Positions 8,495-17,300 of a stretch of 64,000 nt of DNA are shown here, piece after piece. The stretch is from NCBI RefSeq assembly GCF_900100175.1, contig NZ_FNEM01000010.1, forward strand, positions 1 through 64,000. The letters run 5' to 3'. The notes under the pieces were generated by a model that was not told where the DNA came from, did no database searches, and saw only the letters and a list, made by a program, of their open reading frames with translations. Each line of letters starts with the position of its first letter. Within the stretch, counting starts at the first letter, position 1. Source of the DNA: Ferrimonas sediminum. GTDB lineage: Bacteria; Pseudomonadota; Gammaproteobacteria; Enterobacterales; Shewanellaceae. Made by a program: the position numbers and the translations under genes.

Positions 8495-9454
8495 ATGCGC
8501 ATTGGACCCTATCAACTGGACAACCAGCTGATCGTGGCGCCTATGGCAGGTGTTACTGATCTTCCTTTCCGAACGCTGTGTCGCCGATTAGGTGCAGGGT
8601 TAGCCGTGTCTGAGATGTTGTCGTCGAATCCCAGGGTCTGGGATACGGACAAATCGCGGTCGCGGATGGACCACAGCGGTGAAGATGGAATTCGTTCAGT
8701 GCAAATCGCCGGTGCAGAACCAGAGTTAATGGCTCAGGCCGCCCGTTTGAATGTCGAACGCGGTGCCCAGATCATTGATATCAACATGGGCTGCCCGGCA
8801 AAAAAAGTGAATAAGAAGATGGCTGGGTCCGCGTTGATGCGGGAACCCGACAGAGTCAGCCGAATACTGGATGCGGTCGTAGGGGCCGTAGACGTACCGG
8901 TTACTCTGAAGATCCGCACCGGCTGGGATCCAGAACATCGAAATGGCGTTGATATCGCTCAATTGGCTGAGCAGCACGGTATCGCGGCCCTGGCCGTGCA
9001 CGGTCGCACTCGACAGTGCATGTACAAGGGTCACGCGGAATACGACACCATTGCTGCCATTAAGCAGTCGGTGTCGATACCGGTAATCGCCAATGGGGAT
9101 ATCGACAGTCCGGAGAAAGCGCGTCAGGTCCTGACCGACACCAACGCCGATGCGATCATGATTGGTCGTGCGGCTCAGGGGCGGCCATGGCTGTTTCGAG
9201 AGATTGACCACTTTCTTCGCACCGGTACCCAGTTAGCGGCCCCCAATCAGGAAGAGGTGCGGGGCATCATGCTAGAGCATCTGGATACCCTGCACGGGTT
9301 TTACGGCGACGAGCGTGGTCTTCGCATCGCCCGTAAACACGTGGGGTGGTATCTGTCGCATCAGCAGCAGGACGCCGTGCGAAGCGATTTTAATCGTTTA
9401 GAAAGTGCCACAGCGCAAGTCGAAGCGTTGACGCGTTTTTTTGACCAGGTTTAA
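8495..9454 (+). CDS. dusB: tRNA-dihydrouridine synthase B
   Basis: The 319-residue flavoenzyme reduces uridine to dihydrouridine in tRNA. The TIM barrel is recognisable from the N-terminal [13 protein letters not shown], then [20 protein letters not shown], which contains the catalytic Cys. The FMN-binding [25 protein letters not shown] and [11 protein letters not shown] follow. It is the first gene of the conserved dusB-fis operon, with 26 bases to fis. Its start region has an unusual mini-ORF/hairpin arrangement. Confidence 0.96.
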   Translation: MRIGPYQLDNQLIVAPMAGVTDLPFRTLCRRLGAGLAVSEMLSSNPRVWDTDKSRSRMDHSGEDGIRSVQIAGAEPELMAQAARLNVERGAQIIDINMGCPAKKVNKKMAGSALMREPDRVSRILDAVVGAVDVPVTLKIRTGWDPEHRNGVDIAQLAEQHGIAALAVHGRTRQCMYKGHAEYDTIAAIKQSVSIPVIANGDIDSPEKARQVLTDTNADAIMIGRAAQGRPWLFREIDHFLRTGTQLAAPNQEEVRGIMLEHLDTLHGFYGDERGLRIARKHVGWYLSHQQQDAVRSDFNRLESATAQVEALTRFFDQV

Positions 9455-9480
9455 CAAATTTATTTGAAGAGCAAGGCAGT

Positions 9481-9786
9481 ATGTTTGATCAGCAGAACTC
9501 CCATCCAGAAGCACAACTGACAGTAGGCCAAATCGAGACTCCTAACGGTACCGTTAAGCCTCAACTGTTACGCGACTCCGTTAAACGCGCCGTAAGCAAT
9601 TACTTTGCGCAGCTGGACGGCCAAGAAGCCTCAGAAGTGTACGAGATGGTACTGTGCGAAGTAGAGCAGCCTCTGCTGGACATCATTATGCAGTACACCC
9701 GCGGTAACCAGACTCGCGCAGCCAACATCATGGGCATCAACCGTGGTACCCTGCGCAAGAAGCTGAAAAAGTACGGCATGAACTAA
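9481..9786 (+). CDS. fis: DNA-binding protein Fis
   Basis: This 101-residue nucleoid protein bends DNA and activates rRNA promoters and recombination enhancers. The C-terminal helix-turn-helix ([26 protein letters not shown]) is nearly identical to the enterobacterial protein. The last codons and stop lie inside the 27-bp direct repeat that forms the left attachment site of a genomic island. Integration rebuilds the coding sequence exactly, and the protein is intact. The original fis terminator has been displaced to 37710-37744, and an island-borne terminator at 9814-9846 now ends the transcript. Confidence 0.97.
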   Translation: MFDQQNSHPEAQLTVGQIETPNGTVKPQLLRDSVKRAVSNYFAQLDGQEASEVYEMVLCEVEQPLLDIIMQYTRGNQTRAANIMGINRGTLRKKLKKYGMN

Positions 9787-9798
9787 GAGCGTTGCTCT
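9772..9798 (+). repeat. left attachment site in fis
   Basis: This 27-bp sequence begins TACGGCATGAACTAAGAGC and is repeated exactly at 37670-37696. It contains the fis stop codon and a small inverted repeat AGAGC-GTT-GCTCT (9786-9798), a plausible core-type integrase binding pair. Confidence 0.93.
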
Positions 9799-9813
9799 AA
9801 AGTTATAAATATC

Positions 9814-9846
9814 AAACCCTTAGCTCTTTGAGCTGAGGGTTTTTTC
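9814..9846 (+). terminator. island-borne terminator behind fis
   Basis: AAACCCT-T-AGCT pairs with AGCT-G-AGGGTTT around a short loop, followed by a T run. It sits inside the island immediately after the attachment site and replaces the native fis terminator displaced to the other end. Confidence 0.85.
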
Positions 9847-9851
9847 GTTTT

Positions 9852-9873
9852 ATGTACCCCCATATGTACCCCC
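9852..9873 (+). repeat. paired ATGTACCCCC repeats, putative integrase arm sites
   Basis: ATGTACCCCC occurs at 9852-9861 and 9864-9873, with a 12-bp period. The same pair (with small changes) lies just inside the other end at 37518-37539. The location near both attachment sites fits arm-type binding sites of a tyrosine integrase. Confidence 0.7.
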
Positions 9874-9965
9874 GATGATTTGTTAAACTGCGACTCATCC
9901 AATACTCCCCCCACTAGACCTTCGATACAGTGGTGCTTCCATTCCGGCCATGGCAAAGGAACACC

Positions 9966-10631
9966 ATGTACAACGATTTAGATACCGAACTGGCTCAGGG
10001 CTCTGAGCTGCTGCCTGACGATCCCCTTCTGTTTTACGACCACCTACCTGAAGAATTGCTGGAAGCTGTAGAGCTCTGCGTTGTGCCCCACCTGTACACA
10101 CTGAACCAGTTGTTTGAGACCACCAGCAACCCTGGGTACCTATTGGAAGCTGACCGCCTTGCCGGTCAGTTTTCGCTGTATCTACCACGGCCACTTCAAA
10201 TCAACTTGCGCCGGGTCACCACACAACTGATCGAAGGGAAGGAGGTCGGTGGCATGACCTTAAAGACGGGGTTACGCAAGCAGGCGACTAAAGACCTGGA
10301 TGTCGAAGTGATGTTGTTCGCCGTCTGGGATCTGGTCGAAGAACACGGCTGTACCATTCTTGAGGCCTGCGCACAGGTATGCCAGCAGTTCAAAGCGCAT
10401 TGCCGGCGCAACAATTGGCAATACAGCGCTAAGGCGTTGGCTCAGGAGTTCTCCAGGCGACGAGAGTCTATTGGCCAACAGCTCACCTTGGTGAAAGCAG
10501 GCCTGTCCGGCATGCCAGAAAGCGTAAAACTGTCTGCCACAGAAGATTTTTCTCAGCAGTTTCCCTCTATCGATGAGGTCGAAGATCAATACAAACAGGA
10601 GCTCCCCCTCAACCGCACAATCAAGCGGTAA
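9966..10631 (+). CDS. unknown island protein
   Basis: This 221-residue soluble, mostly helical protein is not recognised. ATG 9966 follows CAAAGGAACACC, a good ribosome-binding site; 12 further codons are open upstream but lack one. The middle (about 100-175: AVWDLVEEHGCTILEACAQVCQQFKAHCRRNNWQYSAKALAQ) looks like a helix-turn-helix, suggesting DNA binding by inference only. As first gene of the island, next to AlpA, it sits where regulatory or excision genes are common. A large inverted repeat follows directly. Confidence 0.7.
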   Translation: MYNDLDTELAQGSELLPDDPLLFYDHLPEELLEAVELCVVPHLYTLNQLFETTSNPGYLLEADRLAGQFSLYLPRPLQINLRRVTTQLIEGKEVGGMTLKTGLRKQATKDLDVEVMLFAVWDLVEEHGCTILEACAQVCQQFKAHCRRNNWQYSAKALAQEFSRRRESIGQQLTLVKAGLSGMPESVKLSATEDFSQQFPSIDEVEDQYKQELPLNRTIKR

Positions 10632-10632
10632 A

Positions 10633-10668
10633 GTATTGGAAAATTTTCCGTCGTTTATTTTCCAATAC
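10633..10668. promoter_or_regulatory. 12-bp-arm inverted repeat upstream of alpA-like gene
   Basis: GTATTGGAAAAT (10633-10644) and ATTTTCCAATAC (10657-10668) are perfect arms around 12 bases. It begins two bases after the preceding stop. No T run follows, so an operator or RNA structure is as likely as a terminator. Confidence 0.6.
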
Positions 10669-10694
10669 GGCCCATCCTCGTATTGATTCAATGG

Positions 10695-10725
10695 CTCCAA
10701 CGAAAACAAGCCAATATCGTTGGAG
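10695..10725 (+). promoter_or_regulatory. hairpin covering the alpA-like ribosome-binding site
   Basis: CTCCAACGA (10695-10703) pairs perfectly with TCGTTGGAG (10717-10725). The right arm contains the TTGGAG ribosome-binding site of the gene starting at 10732. It could control translation as an RNA hairpin or serve as a protein operator. Confidence 0.55.
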
Positions 10726-10731
10726 TCGAAC

Positions 10732-10953
10732 ATGACCAACCTCAGCCCCTTTCTCGTCCACCCGGATCGCCTCATCCGCGAGCCGGAGTGCCTCGAGCTC
10801 ACCAGCCTCAGCCGTTCCCAGCGCTACCAGCTTGAAAAGCGCGGACGCTTCCCCAACCGCCGTCAGTTAGGCAACCGCTCAGTTGTGTGGCGCCTGGGGG
10901 ACGTCCTTGAGTGGTGCAAGTCTCCCGAAACCTGGCCCAACCCGGTTGCCTAA
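10732..10953 (+). CDS. AlpA-family regulator
   Basis: The 73-residue protein has a MerR-like helix-turn-helix (ECLELTSLSRSQRYQLEKRGRFPNRRQLGNRSVVWRLGDVLEWCKS) typical of AlpA/phage Cox-like regulators. These control integrase expression or excision in P4-like islands. ATG 10732 is chosen because TTGGAG lies 7 bases before it. Two palindromes just upstream may be its own operators. The integrase it might regulate is 26 kb away at the other end but adjacent in the excised circle. Confidence 0.85.
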   Translation: MTNLSPFLVHPDRLIREPECLELTSLSRSQRYQLEKRGRFPNRRQLGNRSVVWRLGDVLEWCKSPETWPNPVA

Positions 10954-11003
10954 CCGAACTTCCCAAGGGTGCCTTCCTAGCAACGCTTTTCAGGGAACTG
11001 AGC

Positions 11004-11759
11004 ATGACCTATATCAAAGTCAAAAAACAATATCCGAGCGGGCGTGGCCCAGCGACATTGAGCTTCTTCAAGTTGCCCCACTTCATCCTGAACAGTTTGG
11101 AATACACCTCGTTGCGGCCTGTGGCTCGGGCCCTGCTGTGCCAGCTGGGCGGCCAGTATAACGGGCGCAACAATGGCGACCTGCACCTGGCTGAGAACCC
11201 GATGGCGAAACTGGGCTGGAAGCGGGACCAACTGCGTAAGGCGATTGCGGATCTTGAATCTTCCGGCCTGATCCGGAAGACCCGTCCGCAGACCAGCCGC
11301 AAGGCCCCCTGCCTCTATGCACTGGCCTGGCAGCCCATCGATGCTGAACCAGTGAAACTGCCTGCCAAGCTGCGGAGCCAGTCTCGGCTGCAGCTGCCTG
11401 GGGACAAAGGCAAGAAGAGCAAGTTCACCCAGGTTCTCAAAATCGTGCTGAGCCACCCCGAGTACTTGGCTCTGGGTAAGCCTGCCCAAGCTCTGCTGTG
11501 GGAGGTGGCGGCTCAGTACAACGGCCACAACAACGGCGAGCTGCTGCTGACCCACGCCCACTTTGGACCACGAGGCTGGACCAAACCTGCATTGAAAAAA
11601 GCGCGTGATGAGCTGCTGAATGCCGATTGGTTACGGCTGACCTGTTGCCCCCTGTCCCGTGCCGGGTCTGCCCCACTGCACTATGCCCTGAGCTGGCAGC
11701 CCCTGGACACCGACGTTGAACGACCGGAGCCCTACCGGGTTCGCAACCTAAATCGATAA
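11004..11759 (+). CDS. island protein with two copies of a winged-helix-like domain
   Basis: The 251-residue protein (start ATG 11004 behind CAGGGAACTGAGC) contains an internal duplication. LRPVARALLCQLGGQYNGRNNGDL (about 35-58) matches LGKPAQALLWEVAAQYNGHNNGEL (about 160-183). Each is followed by a GW-x5-L-x2-A...SGLIRKT/ADWLRLT segment and a YALAWQP/YALSWQP ending. Each half looks like a replication-initiator or helix-turn-helix domain, so a DNA-binding role is plausible but unproven. It follows alpA with only 50 bases between. Confidence 0.75.
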   Translation: MTYIKVKKQYPSGRGPATLSFFKLPHFILNSLEYTSLRPVARALLCQLGGQYNGRNNGDLHLAENPMAKLGWKRDQLRKAIADLESSGLIRKTRPQTSRKAPCLYALAWQPIDAEPVKLPAKLRSQSRLQLPGDKGKKSKFTQVLKIVLSHPEYLALGKPAQALLWEVAAQYNGHNNGELLLTHAHFGPRGWTKPALKKARDELLNADWLRLTCCPLSRAGSAPLHYALSWQPLDTDVERPEPYRVRNLNR

Positions 11760-11807
11760 CCGCCCCGGAGATAGGGGTAATAACCATCCCGAAAAGGAGA
11801 AATACTC

Positions 11808-12221
11808 ATGGGTAACAAAGCAAAAAGGAAGCTGCGAGCCAAAGCTAAGAGGAAGTTCGCTCGCGTCGAACGAAATCGAGGCCAAGGAGACGCCCTCCAG
11901 CCAAACAAAAAGTACAGGGGAGCACAAGATCTGGAGATGATGCACATCACTCCACAGACACTAAAACTGTTCACCTCGTTACCGCCATTTGAGGCCACCT
12001 TCAGTGCCGTTCCTGCCGTTAAGGAACACCTGGTGGCCAAGGGCGTGCAGGACCTCCTCGCCGGTACTGCCATGCTCTTTGTTCAGTACGGCCACTGGTA
12101 TACCTCGGGGAGTGACACCATTCTGGTGTCTGAGTTAGTGAACGTCAGCAACATGATGATGGCCAACCCTAAGTTCCTGCATCAATTCGGGGACCCCTTG
12201 GGCGCCCCTGCCAACGGCTAG
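11808..12221 (+). CDS. unknown basic-tailed island protein
   Basis: This 137-residue protein begins with a strongly basic segment (GNKAKRKLRAKAKRKFARVERNRG) that could bind nucleic acid. A globular part follows with the DLEMMHITPQTLKLFTSL and LAGTAMLFVQYGHWYTSGSDTILVSELVNV segments. The ribosome-binding site AAAAGGAG is strong and a terminator follows. I recognise no family. Confidence 0.7.
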   Translation: MGNKAKRKLRAKAKRKFARVERNRGQGDALQPNKKYRGAQDLEMMHITPQTLKLFTSLPPFEATFSAVPAVKEHLVAKGVQDLLAGTAMLFVQYGHWYTSGSDTILVSELVNVSNMMMANPKFLHQFGDPLGAPANG

Positions 12222-12246
12222 TCGCCCAAGCGCAACGCTTCATAAT

Positions 12247-12273
12247 AAGCCCGGCTTCAATACCGGGCTTTTG
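12247..12273 (+). terminator. terminator after the first island gene block
   Basis: AAGCCCGG and CCGGGCTT form an 8-bp stem around 8 bases, followed by TTGTTTG. It closes the 9966-12221 gene group. Confidence 0.8.
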
Positions 12274-12785
12274 TTTGCCTAGTGAAGCCATTCTGCGCTC
12301 TACAACCACTGGTAAAGAATCCCGCCCCATCATAGGTAAGAAAAGCCCATGAACTTAGGCCAGCGCATCCACCTTTAAAATCGTTGGTAAAGAATCCACC
12401 GCAATAAAACAAACCCAAACAATGTTGAAGGTCAAGAAAACCATCGCCTTTATAGACTCTGCCAAGGAAGGGGTTACTCAGCAGCGACTCAGTGACAGAA
12501 AGACGAAAACGCTGCACCTCAAACCCAACCGTTGAAAGCGAAAAGCACCACTAAGGGCATATGAGTCAAAAATCGGATCAAACTGATCACCTATAGGACC
12601 CCTCGAAACCATAGGTCATAAAAAAGCCAAAATCATCCTAAACAACTCCATCGTTGACACACATTCACCCTCCAGCACCAATGGCATATGGCGCTGATTT
12701 AAATCAATAAAAGCACCGCTACGCTGCCCATTATCCAGCAGTGTGTGCAATACTGGCTGTCACCACACTTCAACAGAATCGACCC
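12274..12785. other. 500-bp stretch without a supported gene
   Basis: No convincing coding frame is seen. GGTAAAGAATCC occurs twice (12311-12322 and 12386-12397), 75 bases apart, and AATGGCATATG- and CATAGGT-like words recur nearby. It separates the small-gene block from the sigma-54 activator and must hold the activator's promoter. Possibilities are a decayed gene, a noncoding RNA or a binding region. Confidence 0.5.
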
Positions 12786-14297
12786 ATGGCAACGCTTCTA
12801 TCCTGGCTAGGAAAAACCGACATCGATCAGATGCATAAGGACAATGCTGCGGCGTTAGCTTCCATAGCCCTGAAAAGTCCGACTAGCTTCGATCGGATCA
12901 TCATTTTGGGCAACAGCTGGGAAGAGGAGTGGGACAGCTATCTCGACTGGCTGAAACGAAAACTGGCTATAGCGCAACGGCCTTTTCAAGATGTCACCAT
13001 TCAGCACGTTCGGCTGAGCAGCCCAATCCACTATCCTAGTATCGCCAAGGCCACTCAACGGCAACTTCATAGGGCACTGGAGCAAGATGATGACATTACC
13101 TTTAGCCTAACCTCCGGCACACCGGCGATGATCACTCTGGCCGTCTTGCTGGGCAAAAGTATCGGTTCCTGCCGCTTTGTACAGTCGTCCGAAAAGAGCG
13201 GCATCGAGGAGGTAGAGATCCCTGTCGACTTTGCATCTGAGTATCAGCGTTCGTCAATGCAGGCACTACAAACCTCAGCAGCCGGAATGCCCAAGCTGGC
13301 AAGAGCCTTCGAAAAAATCACAGCCAACTCATTGGGCATGCGCCAAGTGGTAGAGCGAGCGCAGCGCCTGGCACCTACCGATGCCTCCGTATTGGTACTG
13401 GGCGAAACAGGCACAGGCAAAGAACTGATGGCACAAGCCATCCATGCCGCCAGCCTGCGGGCCGGTAAGCCCTTTCGTGCCGTTAACTGCGGTGCCCTGC
13501 CAGAAACTCTGGTGGATTCCATCCTCTTTGGCCATGTGAAGGGGGCGTTCACTGGCGCAGACAAGGAGCACCACGGACTGTTCGCTCAAGCTGAGGGCGG
13601 CACGCTGTTTCTAGACGAAGTGGGAGAGCTGCCTTTATCCGTGCAGGTAAAGCTGCTCCGGGCACTGCAACAAAGGGAGATCACTAAGGTTGGCGCCACC
13701 CACTGTGAACCTGTGGACGTGCGTATCATCGCCGCCACTCATCGCGATCTGTTTGAAATGGTCAACAACGACACATTTCGTGAAGACCTCTTTTATCGCT
13801 TGGCTGTCGGGATTATCGAAATCCCCCCTCTGCGCGAGCGCCAGGACGACATTCCGGAGCTAACTCAAGTACTGCTGGATGAAATCAACCACCATCTCGC
13901 TACTCACCCCCAACTTGAACGTAAACACTTTTCCAGTAACGCAATTAATTTTGCAAAGTTGCAGCTCTGGCCAGGCAATATTCGGGAGCTTTGGACCACC
14001 TTGCACCGGGCAGCCCTATGGTCTCAGGACGCAGAGATCAACGCGGAAGATCTTCAAGCCGCACAGCTCAAGGGGCCGAACCAATCCCACTCCCCCAAGC
14101 TAATAAGCAACCTATCACTGCCCCAGGATATCCAGCAAACCATTGATAAAATTAAAAAGGCTGCGATAGAGAAGGCCTTGGCACAGACCGCAGGCAACAA
14201 GTCTCAGGCCGCTAAGCTGCTGGGGCTGCCCAACCATCAAACCCTGGGTAACTGGATGAAAGCCCTAGGCCTGACCCAGACAACGGACGCCGAATAA
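12786..14297 (+). CDS. sigma-54 activator with RtcR/CARF-like sensor domain
   Basis: This 503-residue bacterial enhancer-binding protein has three parts. Residues about 1-150 form a Rossmann-like domain: LLSWLGKTD strand at the start, IIILGNSWEEEW, then SLTSGTPAM and RFVQSS...VDFASEY. The last two resemble the CARF part of RtcR (ITTGT, RLIQSS, DLDLSRY). Residues about 180-400 are the AAA+ domain: GETGTGKE Walker A, GAFTGA sigma-54 loop, GGTLFLDEVGE Walker B, FREDLFYRL and WPGNIREL. The end is a Fis-type helix-turn-helix (NKSQAAKLLGLPNHQTLGNWMKALG). ATG 12786 is chosen because the first strand starts there; GTG 12741 is an alternative. It lies just before hsdRMS, and a sigma-54 promoter starts 7 bases after its stop. 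Confidence 0.9.
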   Translation: MATLLSWLGKTDIDQMHKDNAAALASIALKSPTSFDRIIILGNSWEEEWDSYLDWLKRKLAIAQRPFQDVTIQHVRLSSPIHYPSIAKATQRQLHRALEQDDDITFSLTSGTPAMITLAVLLGKSIGSCRFVQSSEKSGIEEVEIPVDFASEYQRSSMQALQTSAAGMPKLARAFEKITANSLGMRQVVERAQRLAPTDASVLVLGETGTGKELMAQAIHAASLRAGKPFRAVNCGALPETLVDSILFGHVKGAFTGADKEHHGLFAQAEGGTLFLDEVGELPLSVQVKLLRALQQREITKVGATHCEPVDVRIIAATHRDLFEMVNNDTFREDLFYRLAVGIIEIPPLRERQDDIPELTQVLLDEINHHLATHPQLERKHFSSNAINFAKLQLWPGNIRELWTTLHRAALWSQDAEINAEDLQAAQLKGPNQSHSPKLISNLSLPQDIQQTIDKIKKAAIEKALAQTAGNKSQAAKLLGLPNHQTLGNWMKALGLTQTTDAE

Positions 14298-14303
14298 AGA
14301 CTC

Positions 14304-14319
14304 TGGCATAGTCATTGCT
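14304..14319 (+). promoter_or_regulatory. sigma-54 (-24/-12) promoter of hsdRMS
   Basis: TGGCATAGTCATTGCT fits the TGGCAC-N5-TTGCW consensus with one mismatch and exact GG-to-GC spacing. The expected transcript start is near 14330. That leaves a 22-base leader with AAGGA (14336-14340) before GTG 14352. The sigma-54 activator gene ends 7 bases upstream. Confidence 0.8.
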
Positions 14320-14351
14320 GCAGAGCTGGCATAGATAAGGATTTAGCGAGC

Positions 14352-17300
14352 GTGAAGACCTCCATGAACTTCGAACACCTGAAGCCCAATTGGCCCGAAC
14401 TGGCTGAACTCGGTGCATTTGCCGAAACCTACGCCGTCAGCGACCCTCAAAGTGCCATGGTCAAACTTCGGTGCTACGTGGAAAAGATCGTTGGCTATCT
14501 ATTTAATGAGCTGCGCATTTCCGCTGAGCCCAACGCCAATATCTACGACAAGCTCTGCAACGCTGAATTCACGTCTGCAGTAGACCGCGCCATCTTGGAC
14601 AAATTTCATGCCGTGCGCCGGGGCGGCAACAAGGCGGCACACGAAGGCCACTTCGATCAACACGATGCGTTGTGGCTACTCAAAGAATCATACTTTATCG
14701 GCTGCTGGCTGTTTATCGCCCACGGAGGCGGCAAGCTGGAACAGTGTCCACAATACCAATCGCCGGAAAATGCCCCCCGCCTGGATGAAGGCAAGGCGGA
14801 ATTCAAACGTAAGAACAAAGCGCTGCAGCAGAAACTGGCGGAAAACGAAACCCGCCTGAAACAGGCTCTTAAAGAGCTAGAAGTGGCTGAAGAAGCACAG
14901 CTAGAAGCCCAACGTAAAGCCGCTAAACTGCAGCAGCAAGTCGACCAGGCCGGCTTGGCGCGTCTGAAAGACAATACCGATACCTTCAAGACCACCTTTG
15001 ACCTCAATGAGGAGGAAACCCGTCGTCGCCTAATTGATGCCGAGCTACGCAGCGAAGGCTGGGATGTTGCAACAGATGAGACCAATAACGAGCAGGTCAG
15101 TAAGGAGTACGAGGTAGACGGTCAGCCCACCACCACTGGCAAGGGTTACTGCGATTACGTCCTATGGGATGACAATGGCCAACCTTTGGCTGTCATTGAA
15201 GCCAAGCGTGCCCGCCGCAATGCTCGTGAGGGACAACAACAGGCAAAGCTGTATGCCGACGCTCTGGAGCAGCGCTATGGCCAGCGCCCAGTTATCTTCT
15301 ACACCAATGGCTATGACATCTGGATCTGGGACGACACCCAGGGCTATGCGCCGCGCAAGCTGTTTGGCTATTACTCCAAGGACAGTCTGCAGCACCTGGT
15401 CCGCCAGCGCAGCCAGCGTCATGACCTAAACAAAACCCCCATCGATACCGATGTGGCGGGCCGGATGTATCAAATTGAATCCATCACCCGCGTCTGTGAG
15501 CGGTTCAGTGACAAACATCGCAAGGCGCTGATTGTGCAGGCCACCGGTACCGGCAAAACCCGTGTTTCCATTGCGCTAGCCAAACGCCTGATTTCGGCGG
15601 GGTGGGCCAAAAGAGTGCTGTTCCTGTGTGACCGCAAAGAGCTGCGCAAACAAGCCAAAAACGCCTTTGCCGAGTTCACCAGCGAAACCCTGTACGAGAA
15701 AGGCAAGAGTAAAAAGTCTGATGCAGCCAAAGCTCGCATTGTTATCGCCACCTATCCGGGCATGATGAAGGATTTCGAGAACTTCGACGTGGGCCATTTT
15801 GATCTCATCATTGCTGACGAATCCCACCGCTCCATCTACAACAAGTACGGAGAACTGTTTAAGTATTTTGATGCCCTGCAGGTGGGCCTGACGGCTACCC
15901 CGGTGGAGATGATTTCGCGCTCCACCAGCCAGCTGTTTGGCTGTGACTACAAAATGCCCACCGCCAACTATCCGCTGGAGCAGGCCATCGACGAAGGCAA
16001 TCTAGTGCCCTTTAAGGTGGTGTCTCACACCACCAAGTTCCTGCGTGATGGCATCAAGGCCACAGAGCTGACCGACGAGCAGATCGGTGAACTGGAAGAT
16101 CAGGGCATTGATCCCAATACCCTTGACTTCGATGCCTCCCAGGTCGACAAAGCCATCTTCAATAAAGACACCAATCGCGCCATCCTGCGCAACCTGATGG
16201 AGAAAGGGCTACGGGATGTCGACGGCCAGTTGCCGGGTAAATCCATCGTCTTTGCCCGCAGTATCCAGCATGCAGAGCTTCTGGCAGATCTGTTCTACGA
16301 GCTGTACCCGCAGCACGACAGCAATTTTTGCCGGGTGATACACTCCAAGTACGAACGCGCAGATGAACTGATCGACGATTTCAAGAGCACGGAAGGCAAA
16401 CAGGGTGAAATCACCGTCGCGGTTTCCGTCGATATGCTGGATACCGGCATTGACGTACCGGAGTGCGTCAACCTGGTGTTTGCCAAACCGATCAAATCCA
16501 AAGTAAAGTTCTGGCAGATGGTCGGACGGGGCACCCGCCTGTGTGAAGACCTCTATGGCCCGGGCAACCATAAAACCCACTTCCTGATCTTCGACCACTG
16601 GAACAACTTTGAGTACTTCAAAGAGGACCACCCCGATGACGAAGGAAGCCAGGGCAAAGCACTTACACAAAACCTGTTCGAAGCACGGGTAAAACTGGCG
16701 CAGGAAGCCCTGAAGCGAGCTGAAATGGACCAGTTCAGTGCCATAGTGCCGCTGATCAAAGCTGACATCGACGCACTGAATGACAACACCATTGCAGTAC
16801 GTGAGAAGTGGCAACTGAAACAGCAACTCAGCGAGGAGAAGCGCCTGCACCACATGACCCCGGATACCGCTCAACTGCTGCTGATGGAGATGGCTCCGCT
16901 GATGCAGTGGCGCGCCATCCGCGGTGAAAGCGAGGCCCTGCGTTTTGACCTGCAGATGACCGAAGCCCAGTACCTGAAGCTGACCCAGCCCAGCAAGCTG
17001 GACATTGCTTTAGGTCCCATCATGGATAAAGTTACCAGCCTCTCCATGCACCTGAACGAGGTGCGCACCAAGGCCGACACCATCAAACAGGTACAACAGG
17101 ACAACTTCTGGGCCGATGCCGACCACAACGACCTGGAACAGGTGCGTACCAATCTGCGCGGTGTGATTCACCTGCGGGACAAAGGCAGCACACCAATGGC
17201 TCCGGTGACCCCCATCATCGATGTGCGCGAAGACCACGCCGAATACCAGGTTAACGAGGTAAAAACCGATATCCGCACCGTGGATTACCAGATCTACAAG

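Noticed and set aside
12257-12517. Minus-strand frame of 86 codons in the island gap
   Set aside because: No ribosome-binding site, it runs into the terminator, and its low-complexity Gly/Phe composition is not convincing.
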